Source: Parelaphostrongylus tenuis
Taxonomy: Eukaryota > Nematoda > Chromadorea > Rhabditida > Metastrongylidae
NCBI GenBank assembly: GCA_019055375.1
Contig: JAHQIW010005536.1
Span: 62,001 to 126,000, forward strand
Length of the DNA: 64,000 bases
Direction: 5' to 3'
In this document: in pieces, positions 42,801 through 54,800 of the stretch
Layout: the number at the start of each line of letters is the position of its first letter
Numbering within the stretch: position 1 is the first letter of the stretch
Notes under the pieces: generated by a model
Seen by the model: the letters and a program-made list of their open reading frames with translations, nothing else
Database searches by the model: none
Told to the model about the DNA's origin: nothing
Made by a program: the position numbers and the translations under genes

Positions 42801-45800
42801 ATGTCACTGATTGACGCAAGGAAAAAGTTTGCTCAGTTCCAAGCTGAGTTCGGTCGCAAATTCGAACATGAGGCTCAAGCTAAGGTACGATGGAGGCATG
42901 TAGAGAAGTCACTAATTCTTGTCCGTTTTTTTTTCTATGACGAATGAATGACCCAGTCAGCGTCTCAGCTATGAGACAACCATGCAGTATAATAGTTCAA
43001 TCCCACTGTTTCACTTCTATTCTTATGTATATAATCTACTTTTGCAATTCCTATAGATTACCGTGGACACCGTATAAGGCCATAAAGAATGGGTTTCATC
43101 GCGAAGAAATGGGCGAGCTGCGCATCGCTCTTCAATTTTTGTCCTTTCATAGCTCAGTTTTAGTATTAGGAACTTTGCCTTCGATTCTCGTAGATTGTAG
43201 CCTTATATTGCATTGCAATGAACTGCTGTGTTTAAGCATTTCCATTCACAGGTGATGGAAGTGGAAGCAGAACTGCAAGATGTGCGCAGAAAATTGAACT
43301 CAGTCGTAGAAGAACGAAAACAAGTTGAAAAACAACTTCATCGAGTATGCGAGGAACAGAAGGTGCTTCGAGTGACAGTTGATGAATTGCGAGAGGAAAA
43401 AGAGAATGTAGAAAACGCAATGTACGAATGCCGAACGAGCTCGACGGAGTGCTGAAATGGAGCGGAACGCTTTACGGGTAATTCTATCCAGCTCTTGATA
43501 GACAAGATTTTTTGCCATAAAACTGTAGTAGTATTGAGTAGCTATGAAACGCTAATGATAGCACTTCGCCCATTACTTCACCTGTATCACCTGTATCACC
43601 TGTCGTCCCGTTGATCGTCGAGTGACTCGAGCGGGTACCAGCAACTCTTCCATTTTTCCCTATCGCGTGCAAGAGTAGCCCAGTGGGTCCTCCTTGCTCT
43701 AGGAATTCGCTGAGCATCATATCTTTCTTCCATCGCTTTCGTGAAGAAATCGGACCAACGGGTCAGTGGTCTTCCTTTAGAGCGCTTGACGTCCCGAGGA
43801 ATCCAGTCGGTAACGGCTCTCGTCCATCGGTTGTCGTTGAAGCGCATCACGTGTCCGGCCCACCTTATTTTCGATATCCTGGCGTGTAGAACGGCCGTCT
43901 CTGATTTTCGATCGTTGACGTAGGTCGGAAGTTCGGATCCTGAGGCACCGCCCATTACTTAGTAACTGATTATTCTAGACCCGGTTTGAGAACTTGAACG
44001 TCGACTACGATGAGCTAAAAGAACGTGTCGGATGTGCAGAAGACGCTGCACGTCGACTAGAGTCCGGTGAACGACGTATGGCTGAGCAGCATGGCCGCAT
44101 CAGTGACTTGGAAGCCGAAAACCGAACTCTCAAGCAACAGGTTGGTTGGTTATCAGTAATACCACCATTAACGAAAGACTCACGCGAATTTCATCGCTTT
44201 TTTTAGATGGAACTTGAGGCGCAGAAAACTCAACGGCTCCGTGAGGATTTGGTATCGGAAAAGTGCAAAGGAGCTGAGTTGGTCAGTAGGTTGCGAAGCG
44301 TTTGCGCTACGATCACGCTGAATGGCGGGAAAATTGAATCGCAGATGAGCGACAACGAGGTGAAAGATTTATCAGTGAATTCTTTCGTATCAATTGTCAT
44401 CACTCGAGTAATTTTAGTTGATCGATTCGATTGATGACGTGATCATGGCTGCTCTAACTGCTGCTAAGCGTGAAGCAGATGCGCTTCGATTGCAACAACA
44501 CACCCAAATAGCTGAATTGAACGATTTGAAGAGTGATATCGAAAAATTGAGGTCGGCTGGAGAATGGGACTAAAATTCGTGACTAATTATTTTTTGAATA
44601 AGCAACTTTTTGTATGTAAGTCATCGACAACTGTAAACCACGACTGAGTGATCTAAGACTCCCTGCACTGAAACCTCCTGCGCTTTCCACAAAGTCTGAC
44701 CTTTCCCAGAAATTCTTCTCGCTTATGCACACTGGAATGGTGTTCAATTAAGCTCTTCTAATGAAGTAATTCATTCCAAGCCTCTAATGGCGAAACAACG
44801 TTATTTTATGTTTAATTTTTCTCCTTTTTGCTCATTTCCATCTTTGTACTATTGAAAATTTCCCCTTTTCTTCAGTAGAAGTCTAGCATTGTGAGTTAGT
44901 TACACGCGGAACGAAAAGCTCGTCTGATCACCCACCGTCTGTGCTTAGCAGATGGCGACCTGTCGATTGTCGGTCAATTTACATACGTAATCAACAGACG
45001 TATCAGTTCCGACGATATTCTCTCTATTTTCGAACCTGAAATGGCTTTTCTTTTCTACAAACTAAAACAGCTGTTCACAGAACGCAGTAGTAATCATCCT
45101 CTAACTGCAAAGAACTTGTATTGTTTTTTTGAGATGATCTCTTTATGCTTGATGAGTTGATGCAATGTTTTCAACAAAATATTACTACAATATCAGTCAA
45201 CAAACTTCTTAAGACCTAAGCAATCGCTCTTTGAGGTAGTCATTTTGACAATTCACTTTCGATCGTCATGGAGTGAAGTTCTTTCTTTTTGAGAAATTTG
45301 TTGGTAATGGTCAAATCTTCAAAAAAATCCATACAAGTAATAACATTAAATAGTAGCAGTACACAAATCTATGATTATCAATAACTGACTAGCCGAACCG
45401 ATTCTATAGACATCATATATTTTCGTTCTTTTGAGGATTTAATGAAAGCAGATCTTCAAATTCTTACTTGCAAAAGTACAGTACGCAGTGCAGGAGTGAT
45501 AATTGAATTGTAAAATCTGCTACCGCTCTTTCTTCGATATATCCTATCGTGGCCGTCAACAACGAATGTTAACGGCTATGGCCTAAGGCGGTGGCCTTTG
45601 TGATGGATGGAACGCGGGTTCAGCTCTCGCTTGGGGTCGGCAGTTTTTCGTATCTATCAGCATTCCTAGATATATAATTACAACATCATGCATTGCTACA
45701 AAAGCAATTGAATAAGAAATTTATGTGAATTGTGAGATCATTTGTTAGGTGTTGGATCGAATAGGTCTCCTACATGCTTTATTACTCTTCTTTCATCGCT

Positions 45801-48800
45801 GATACTATAATATTCATATTAAATATGATGGTTCAGAAGAAGTGAGAGCGTCTCGTTGAACGAAAGCGACGATCGAGTCCGTGAACTGTCGAAAGAGAAC
45901 GTCGCCTTGAAGGAGCAGGTACGGGTGTAGTTAAGAGGCTCAGCTATTAACTTTTTATTTGGATCAACATGTTTATGATGTCTACGTAAGCTCAAAATGA
46001 GGCAATATGGATTGTTGTTTCTGTGTTACAACCAATTGTGTTTCTGACTCATTGTCTTGCCACAATATATATTCACTAATGGTAGCAATGAATTTTTAGC
46101 TCATCCATTTATTTATTTTTGTTTGTGAAGAAAACGACAAGAGTCGGAGTTCAGGTGTATCTCGTTCAAGAAAAAGTGCGGGAACAGCAAGTGGAAATCG
46201 CGGCAAAGAATAGCGAAATTCTTGCAGCGAAGCGTGGAATCGAAGAGCTCAGTCGTAACGCGGTCTGTTGTTCATTTTTATACCTTCTCGTTCTAGATTT
46301 TGTCTTTTTTATTCCTATTTGGGTATAGTTAGCCTAATAGATTCCTTCAAGAGTTGGATAGCACTAGAGGAGCAAGTGCATTTTGTCTTCCGTATAAGCT
46401 GTAAATCTATTGAACCAGAAGTAACTCGCGAATGTGGCTGACCGAATGTTAGCCGCGCTCTACTCTACCACAGATATGGATTTTTTGACAACACATGTAG
46501 AAAAATTTATTAGCTTGAGAGTCTGACCAGCTGAGGGGATCAACTCTTGGTGTCCACTAAAGTTTCTCACTAAAAAACCTCTAGAAAGCGACGAGGTGGT
46601 AAGTATTTGCGAAAATATTCAAATTTGCGCATTTCAACGTTCGGTCAAATACAGAATGTAGCCAAATTGCCTTAATTGAGTCGTTAAGTTTACTATGTAT
46701 GGTCAGAACTACTAAACCACATGCCGGAAGTTACTGATTGTGTTTCTCATCTGATTTATGTTTCGCCACATTGAGGGATCATCCATTGAATTTGATTTGT
46801 TTGTAGAAACAAAGTATTAAATTACTTGAAAATTCTATTCCAGTGGTTTTGTAATATGATTAATCCCGTACTATATTGTTACTGAACATTTGGAAAATAT
46901 TAGGGAATCTTTGTGGTGTGAGGCGTTTTTTGAGTCAACAGTAAGAATTTCCATTATTATCTTTCTCGACAGAATACACAATGAAAACTCTATGAGAGAT
47001 TTGAAAGAAGATCTTCCATGTCATACGGAGCAAAAATTGTATAGATGTACGGAAACATATAACTTTAACGAGTGCAGTTCTGTGTAGAACTTCGGCAGCC
47101 GTCGAATTCGATATCTCGTAGCTATTGGCGGCTGTAATAATCTATGCAGATCAACACGAAGCATCTGGCGCGGCATAGATGTGCACGTTATACATCGCTC
47201 ACCGCAAATTTCCAACTTGTTGTGAAGTTAGTACTTCAAGGAAATTACTCTTTCTTTTGTCTTCCGTCCACTGAGGTAGTTTGAGGTGTCTCTAACAACC
47301 GTGTGAAGATATAGGACTGTATTGTTTCAATTTTTTCATGAACTTCCTTACATGAAATCTGGTCTGACCTGTAAACTCTTTGTCAAAAGCCTACTGCAAA
47401 AAAAATGTTCTATGTGCAAAGCATCATCAGATAATCTTCTCAAGAAATCTAACAACGATAACTGATGATGAATAACAGGTGTTCCGTAATACAAATAAAG
47501 AGGATCGTGAAAAATTCCTCATCTGTTTTCACTTTCATTTGCTCGTCCTCAAAGCCTAAATTATCAGTCTCATGCCTAAGTCAAAGGAAACAACGTGAAG
47601 ATAAAAACATTCAATCTTAGAATCTTTGGGAGCTTCTTATATGTGTCTTAATTCATCTGTTGCGAGCAAGATATTATCAAGTTCTTCAAAAGCTTGGATT
47701 TTTGGCCATTAAGAGACACGTGCTGTTTGTGGCAACATTTGTTGATGCTCCGTCTATAACTTCTTTTGTATGACGCCTCTGGCGTTCTTCTTGAAAAAAC
47801 GTCCATGCTATAGAGCATTTTCCAATTGACTTCTATGATGGAAACCGTTTGTTAAAAACTGTCGTCTCAGATAGTAGCGGCATTTTGAACGGCTAACGGT
47901 TTTGAGTTGAAAGTCACAATGCACTTTCATATTAAATTGTCGTTTTCTACAAATTTTGGTTCTATCAATATGTTTCCTCAGTACTGTAGGTGAAGGACTG
48001 TACAGTTCCCAAAGCGGAACCTCGCATCCAACGGTCTCTCACCAGTCGTCGCATATTTTATGCATCATCGCTCCATCAAAGATACGAATCGCTCGTCTCA
48101 TGTTTAGACATCGGTGCCATATGCCAATTATGCTCGACCTTCACCACCACCGTAGATCGCCCAAGTTGTCAGCAGTACGAGCGATCGAGCTACCGAATGA
48201 CTCCTCTTATCAACGTCCTCACTGTTTTTTGTCTTCCATTTCTTCTTCTCTCTTGTAGTTGGTTTCCTACCTTTGACAAACCCTAGTCTTTCTGTTAAAT
48301 AAAACAGCCAAAAGCTGGGTTTTTTTAGTTTCACGTTGAAAAACTCGATTACTCGGTAGGAATGAGAATAAAACCAGACTTCCTTTCGTATAAAGTGCGA
48401 GGCGTGACTGACATAGGCGATCCAGTCTTCTTCACCTGTTTCGTGGAAATCAAAAAATTTTTTATTTATTATCAAAGGCAAGGAAAAATTTGCTTTTCTC
48501 GCGCCTCCATTTTTTCACTCAGGAGGAAGAGTATCCGCTTAAGGGTATTTTTTCGCAATCTGGATTTAAAAGTGCTAGTTCTCGCTGAACGTTGGAAAAC
48601 AAATTCAATGGCTTTTTTATGGAGTAGCATTGCCACAATTCAGATATGTAGAAGCAAACAAACTGAGGGTGTTGCAGACAATTCTACCAACTCACTGCTG
48701 ACGAAAATATCCCCTGCCCATTATGACATATGTATCGTATACCAGTCAACATCTAACATAAAATTTATTTGCGTCAAATTTTTCTAGGATCAATATCGTT

Positions 48801-51800
48801 TAGACTGCTGCATCAGCGTCGAACACCGAATTGGCCAGGCTTCAAGTTTCTCTTCGAAACGCTCAGCTGCAAGTAAGCTCCCTCTAGAATTCAAAGGTTC
48901 ATGTCCCATTTGCAGAGGATTGCAATATTTCATGTTGAAAACTCGTCTTTCTCATCTCTCAATACTTCTGGCTATTAATTTGAATTTGAATGAATATTTG
49001 AAGAAAAAAAATCATATTTTCTCCTCTTATGAATGGACCTTCGTCACAAATTGATTTGTTCCAAAAAACTGTCCTTTTCAATTTGTTAAGAATATTCCAT
49101 TGTTTTACTTTAGCAATAGTTTCACTGCTTATGATTACCATTATCCAGCTTTATATCAAACACATATGAACCTTCAATCTCACTTTTTGCTATGAACATG
49201 TTTACTAGGAAGAACTGCTCCGCGAAGACAACACACAACTACGAGTCCAGATCGAACTTGCTGAGAAATCACGTGTAATCGCTAAAAAGACGCTGTGAGT
49301 TCCAAGTGATACTATCTGACCCATGATCAGCTTTTTTGAATTTTCAAAATTACCTTCATATGAACTTATCAAATCAATCCATATAATTGTCGTGATGTCT
49401 ACGAATCAGACGTCTTCTGAAGGTTTACAAAGTCGTTATCGTTTGGTGAAACGCAGTTTGCGTAGCTCTCCTGACTTTCACATTGCGAAACTTTACAGGA
49501 TTCACTGGCTTCGATGCATCAAGCACTTCTTAGTGATCACGACCGTCTCCAGAATCTTCACGATTTGCTAACGCACGACTACGAACGGGCACGACAGGAG
49601 AACACCGACCTGAAGAGTAAATTGAAACTGCAACGGGTTAGATTATATTTTCCATCTCTCATTCTTTTCGTAATCGTCTACTATTCCTGTTACCCTTTTC
49701 GTTCACTCTGCTTCTCTCGGTAAGAGAATGAGTTTACCAGCGATGAATGTGAAAAACTCAGCAACTGCGATATTCCGGAGGCGTTCTAAGTTCATTCAAA
49801 ATCTACTTTCAGTATAGACTAATTTGAAGCATACTATGCTACACTATCTAAACGTTATGATTTCTTGATTTTTCTAATGTTGAGCACAAAAAGTGTATTC
49901 TTCATGTGAATGTTTTGAACCGTTTCATCTAGATGACGTGGTCCCTTATGAATATGAGATTTTTCAGTAATATTTCTTGAAAACTAAATGAAAATATTGT
50001 AAATTGAAAATTTGTTGCCTATTGAATTTTTTGAAATTGTTGAAATTATCATAATCTATTGAAAATTTCGAGAAAATCTATTGAAAATCCATCATGTTGC
50101 CTCTTCTATTTCTACTATATTCACTTCTCAGAGGTTTTTTGCAATTCATTTACACTGAGCACATGAAATTTGATCAAACTCCCTAACTTCCATAATCAGT
50201 CTCTCACAAAATCATTAAACTCAATATGTTCTTTCAAATAATTTTTTGTAATGTTTTTGTTGCTAATGGTACCGCTTGAATTCGAGTTACGTAGTGATCC
50301 ACTCGGCTTCGGTTATGGAACACCGAAGAGTCAGCTGCTCGCTGCGACGCCTCAGCTGATTGATGGTCGCAGGAGAACCTACTTGGCTCACTTCCGATTC
50401 AAACCCCAACTAGGCAATTCTTATTTTTTCACAGTCAGATACCACTGGTGCTTATAAAATTCAACTATATAGGTCCCACTTACTCATTTCGTTTTTATTT
50501 CGGACTTTCGCAAACGACTTCATAGAATTTTTCACATTTTTAATTTTTCCAGAATATGCACTTCCCTCCTTGATTGGACTCCAAAAAAAGTAATTTTTAT
50601 ATATTTATTTCTGACCTCAAGCAATCGATAAATATAGTCGTTCTACAGAAATCTTAGATTATTGAGGTTGAAAAGAAAATTTTTTTGTTTGATATTTCGA
50701 ACTTGCAGCCGGTTGGTTTGACTCAGTCCCGTGAACTCGACGAAATGCGACTTGCATTGGATCACGAACGAAACGAAAAGGATCGCCAGCTTCGCGCTTA
50801 CGCCGATTTGCATAATGAACACGGAGCCTTGAAAAGAGAATTGGATCACATTAGGTAACTCGTATTCAATTTCTTTTCTTTTCCTTTTTTTGGCTTTAGT
50901 GGGAAGAATGAAAAAATTCTGTTTTTCTTTGACAATTGAAGGAACTGCATATTGTTGAAAGCGTTTTTGATTCTGTAGAATTTCCTTCAACCCCCCTTAA
51001 ACTCTGGTTCATCGCACTTCCACAAGACTGGTCTTTTTTTGAATAGGTTAAATGCATCATGAAATTGTGATTTCATATTCTAACAGTTTCGATTGCTTAA
51101 ATGTGATTCATTTGTTTAGTTGAGAATTTTTCCTTAATCTGAAATCTAGTCCGATTACAGAAAAGAAAACGATTGTCTCACGCGCAACTGTGACAGCCTC
51201 AGTTCGGAAATACGAAAGTTGAAATTAGCCGAACAGGCGCAGAGAACTACCGTAAAAGACTTGATGGCAAGCGTTGAGGAACAGACGAGGAGCATTCAAG
51301 CCAAAGAAGTCGAAATCGCCAAACTGCGCAACGCCATCGATGTGCGTCCTTCTTTTCAGTCCAGTTCCGTAGAAATTTTTATTTAGAGGAAAACGGCTGA
51401 GCAACAGTTAGAGAAAGAGAAAAGCAAAAACGAAAGCGTTATGCACTGATCTAGGGAGAAACTTCAAAAGGATGACTAGGAAAAATTTGAAAACTGAATT
51501 TAATTATCAGATCTATTCAACTATCTCGACTTTTTGTTAAACGTGGAAGAGATTGAAAGAAAGTTTTTTTTGCTGCTGACTTTTCAGTGCCATCATCTTC
51601 TTCTGCACCGCAGTAATTGAATTGTATGCACTAAACAAAAGCAATTTTTTTTGCAGTATGCGACCTTCCGAGGTCATATCGACTTTGGAAAAGTGGGGAA
51701 GAATACTGTAGAAATTGAACTCTCACTGAAATGATTACAGCTACGTGGCGACGGGCGTCGAAGCATTGGCCACGACAATGAGTTGGCTGTTCTGAGTTTA

Positions 51801-54800
51801 TCAGTAAGGCAGCATGTGACTTGTCCGTGCTCAGAAAATTGCGTTAGAAAGGAGCTAAAAACTCCGATAACTTCTTTGATCAATCGAAAATAGTCACTCC
51901 GACTCCGAAAACTAAAGCATCATTCATGAAATACAATACAGTGCAGTACAATGTGGTACAGACCAAAGTTAATTTGTCCTCTGGATCTTTTGAATGATTA
52001 TGAAGTGCAAGGGAAATTGGCTGTTGCCATGAAAATGATGCAAAAATGTTCGAAACTCGAAAGTCCCACTCTCTAAACCTCGGTATGAGTAGTAAAAATG
52101 CATATCTCCTATGAAGTGTTCTTTTCTTTGAGTAGAACTTGCGTGAGGTCGGTACTCTCTCATGATAGGCAGACAGACTGTTGAATTGTTTTTGTATCAG
52201 ATTCTTAGTGCATATACGAAATATATTCCCGATTGATCAGACATGGTATGATATAGTGTGTCTAGCCTCCGACGAAGGAGAGGTCTCGAATCGTTAACTA
52301 TTTATTTCAAGGGAGTAATTCCAACTTCGTTCAAATATTATTTGGAGAAAAGGTCTATTTGAAAGTTTCCACATACTTCTAAACAGTTTTTATTTATAGC
52401 TGCTTACGAAGGTTAATGGCGTGTACGAGGAGGAAAATAAGAACCTTGGACGGCAGGTGGTTTGTCACTATTTCTTATAACGCTTATTTAATGCTTATTG
52501 GCTATAACCTACATCCTCTCAGTTACTTCAGTTACTCTTTATGTTATATCGTAACATGAAACATTATCATATTACATATTATTCACTACTACATCTCTTT
52601 AGGTGGAAACGCTTCTGCATTATAATCGTGAGCTGCAGGAAAAGGCCTTAAGTGAGAAGAACGTTGCTCACATGGAGCAGAAACAGTTCCAGGTCAGTAG
52701 TATAGGTGAAAAGCTTCCTCAAAGCTTTCTCCGAACAACTTTCTCCTACTTTTTGAAACAACCTATAGAAGGAAAATGAAAGTGTGTAGTTTATTTTTTT
52801 TTGCAAATTGTCATTATATGCCTAAGTTCTATTATATCTGAGTTTAGGAACGTTTATCCGCCCTTCAACGTCACAAGGAGAAGCTGGAGGAAAAAATTAT
52901 GGATCAGTATCGATCGATGGAGAATAAAAAAATGGCGGAACGGCAAAAACAGCCATTAGTGAAGCGTGCGGCAAAGGCTTTGATCAGCAGGGTGAGTTTT
53001 GTGCATCAGTTTCTCTACTACACGAATATTTTTTCTGATGTCGCTGATCGCTCACTTTGGAGAGAATGAGTCTTTCCAGCGTCGTCCTCCAGTACCGAGC
53101 GGTGGTTCGACAACCGAGGACAGCAGTGTGTACAGCGCCGACGAAGGATCACCTCCGCTCACCAACGGTAAATGCGTCCCCGAGCACAGCACGGGCACCA
53201 CCGCTGTAGTCGCACGCTTGTCGAAGACGACACCCACATCAACGGCTTCATCAAGGTCATCAGCTCCAGCACCGGTCCTGACACCCAGTGCACAGAATGG
53301 CAGGTCGTCCCTTCGTCTGCCGTCCTTCAAAAAACGGCCGATGTTTCGGGACGACACCTTCGAAGGCGCTTACACCAATCCAAATGTGAAAAAAATGATC
53401 GACGTCCAATATGTGGAAACCTAGAGAATTTCCAGCAGTTGTGCAACTTAGAAATACAAAATCACTGCAAACTTAGCTAAAATCTCAATTAGTCGGAGCA
53501 TAGAGTCTAGTGTTAGAGATAGTCGGTTGATTCTAAATCTCAGAAAAAGTCCATATTGGTGAGAAAGTTGTTGAAGTGCACTGTGTCATCACAGATTCAC
53601 CGCACTGAAATATCATGCAGTCATAAGTCTTAGCAAACGAATGTTTGTCTCAGATGTGAGAAGCATTTACTCTCTGAGCGAATATTCGTGGAATTCTCAC
53701 AAACTGATCTAAATTCAAGCCTTCGACTATAGCCGCGAGTGAAATCCGCAACTACCATTTGGTTGTCCGTCCACTTTGAAGTCTTTCCTCCATGGGTCCG
53801 TTGTTTTGTGCTTGAACGTTGCCTATTTGTAAGTTTTTCGTGTACATAGTTGTTTTGTATTTTACCCTGTGATCGTCTTCGTGTTTTGTCTTTGTCCGAC
53901 CAATAAATCTGTAAAGTCTATAACGACTTTGAGGTCTACAAATGCACGCTTTCACTCTTGACAAGTTGAAAATAATAGTATAAAAATCCATTACGAGGTG
54001 GGAGGAAGTCATATATAGGAAAAAACTGAAAACCTAGGGCGTTTCACTTCAAAACACGTTATGAAACTATGTGTGTGGCGCTACACTACCAATGCATGCT
54101 TGAATTTGTATCTTTGCACTTACAGAAGATTTAAAAAATCAGGGTAAAAGTTCGTGATCAATGTCAAACTTTCTCTCTTAAATGTGAATTAATTTTTGTT
54201 TTTATTTTTGCCAGGATATCGATAAATAGCCGCTAACACTCCATGAAATGATGGGACATGGCACTGGATAAATCTCGAAAACATTCAGCATAAATTTATT
54301 CCTCATTGAGAATAAAACGGAAAACTAAGGAAAATTAACTGTCACTGCTTAATCTGTGAACGATAATTTATAAAAAAAAACCATTCACAATCCACTCATT
54401 TTGGCTTCATAACACGCCTGCACATTGACGTATCAGTAATAATCGTGATGTTCATTGAGCAGTTCTCGACTTTTCAGGAATGGAAGAGTTCGAGGATTTC
54501 CCTCCGACTTGCTCGTCTTCTGATGACCATGATCGTATCTCACCTCGTCACGAACCCGCATTTACTCCACAAAGTGAGCTTTTTCAATGAATATTTTCAC
54601 TACAATTGTCTTTATGGAACATATTCAATCAGCAGAATTAGTCATAATAGTTTTATACTAGGTTAGAAAGAAAGTCTCCATCGTTTAAGAAAGCATTTCA
54701 AATCTTCGCATATATTCAGACAACAAACAACAGCATGTTCTTCAAAATACAGGTCATTATTATCCATCACTTTTTGCCATCGGTTGCATGAGAAACGCCT

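Noticed and set aside
43579..43660. Short tandem cacctgtat repeats as a possible CRISPR-like or microsatellite array
   Set aside because: They are the normal simple-repeat tail of RTE elements.
48362..48787. 141-codon plus-strand ORF
   Set aside because: Low-complexity composition, no motif, no splice logic, inside an intron.
50251..50457. GC-richer ORF ([20 protein letters not shown])
   Set aside because: No acceptor before it, and it does not fit between the neighbouring grdn-1 exons.
54478..54573. EEFEDF as a G-alpha-binding (GBA) motif
   Set aside because: The Thr and the flanking hydrophobic residues of the motif are missing.
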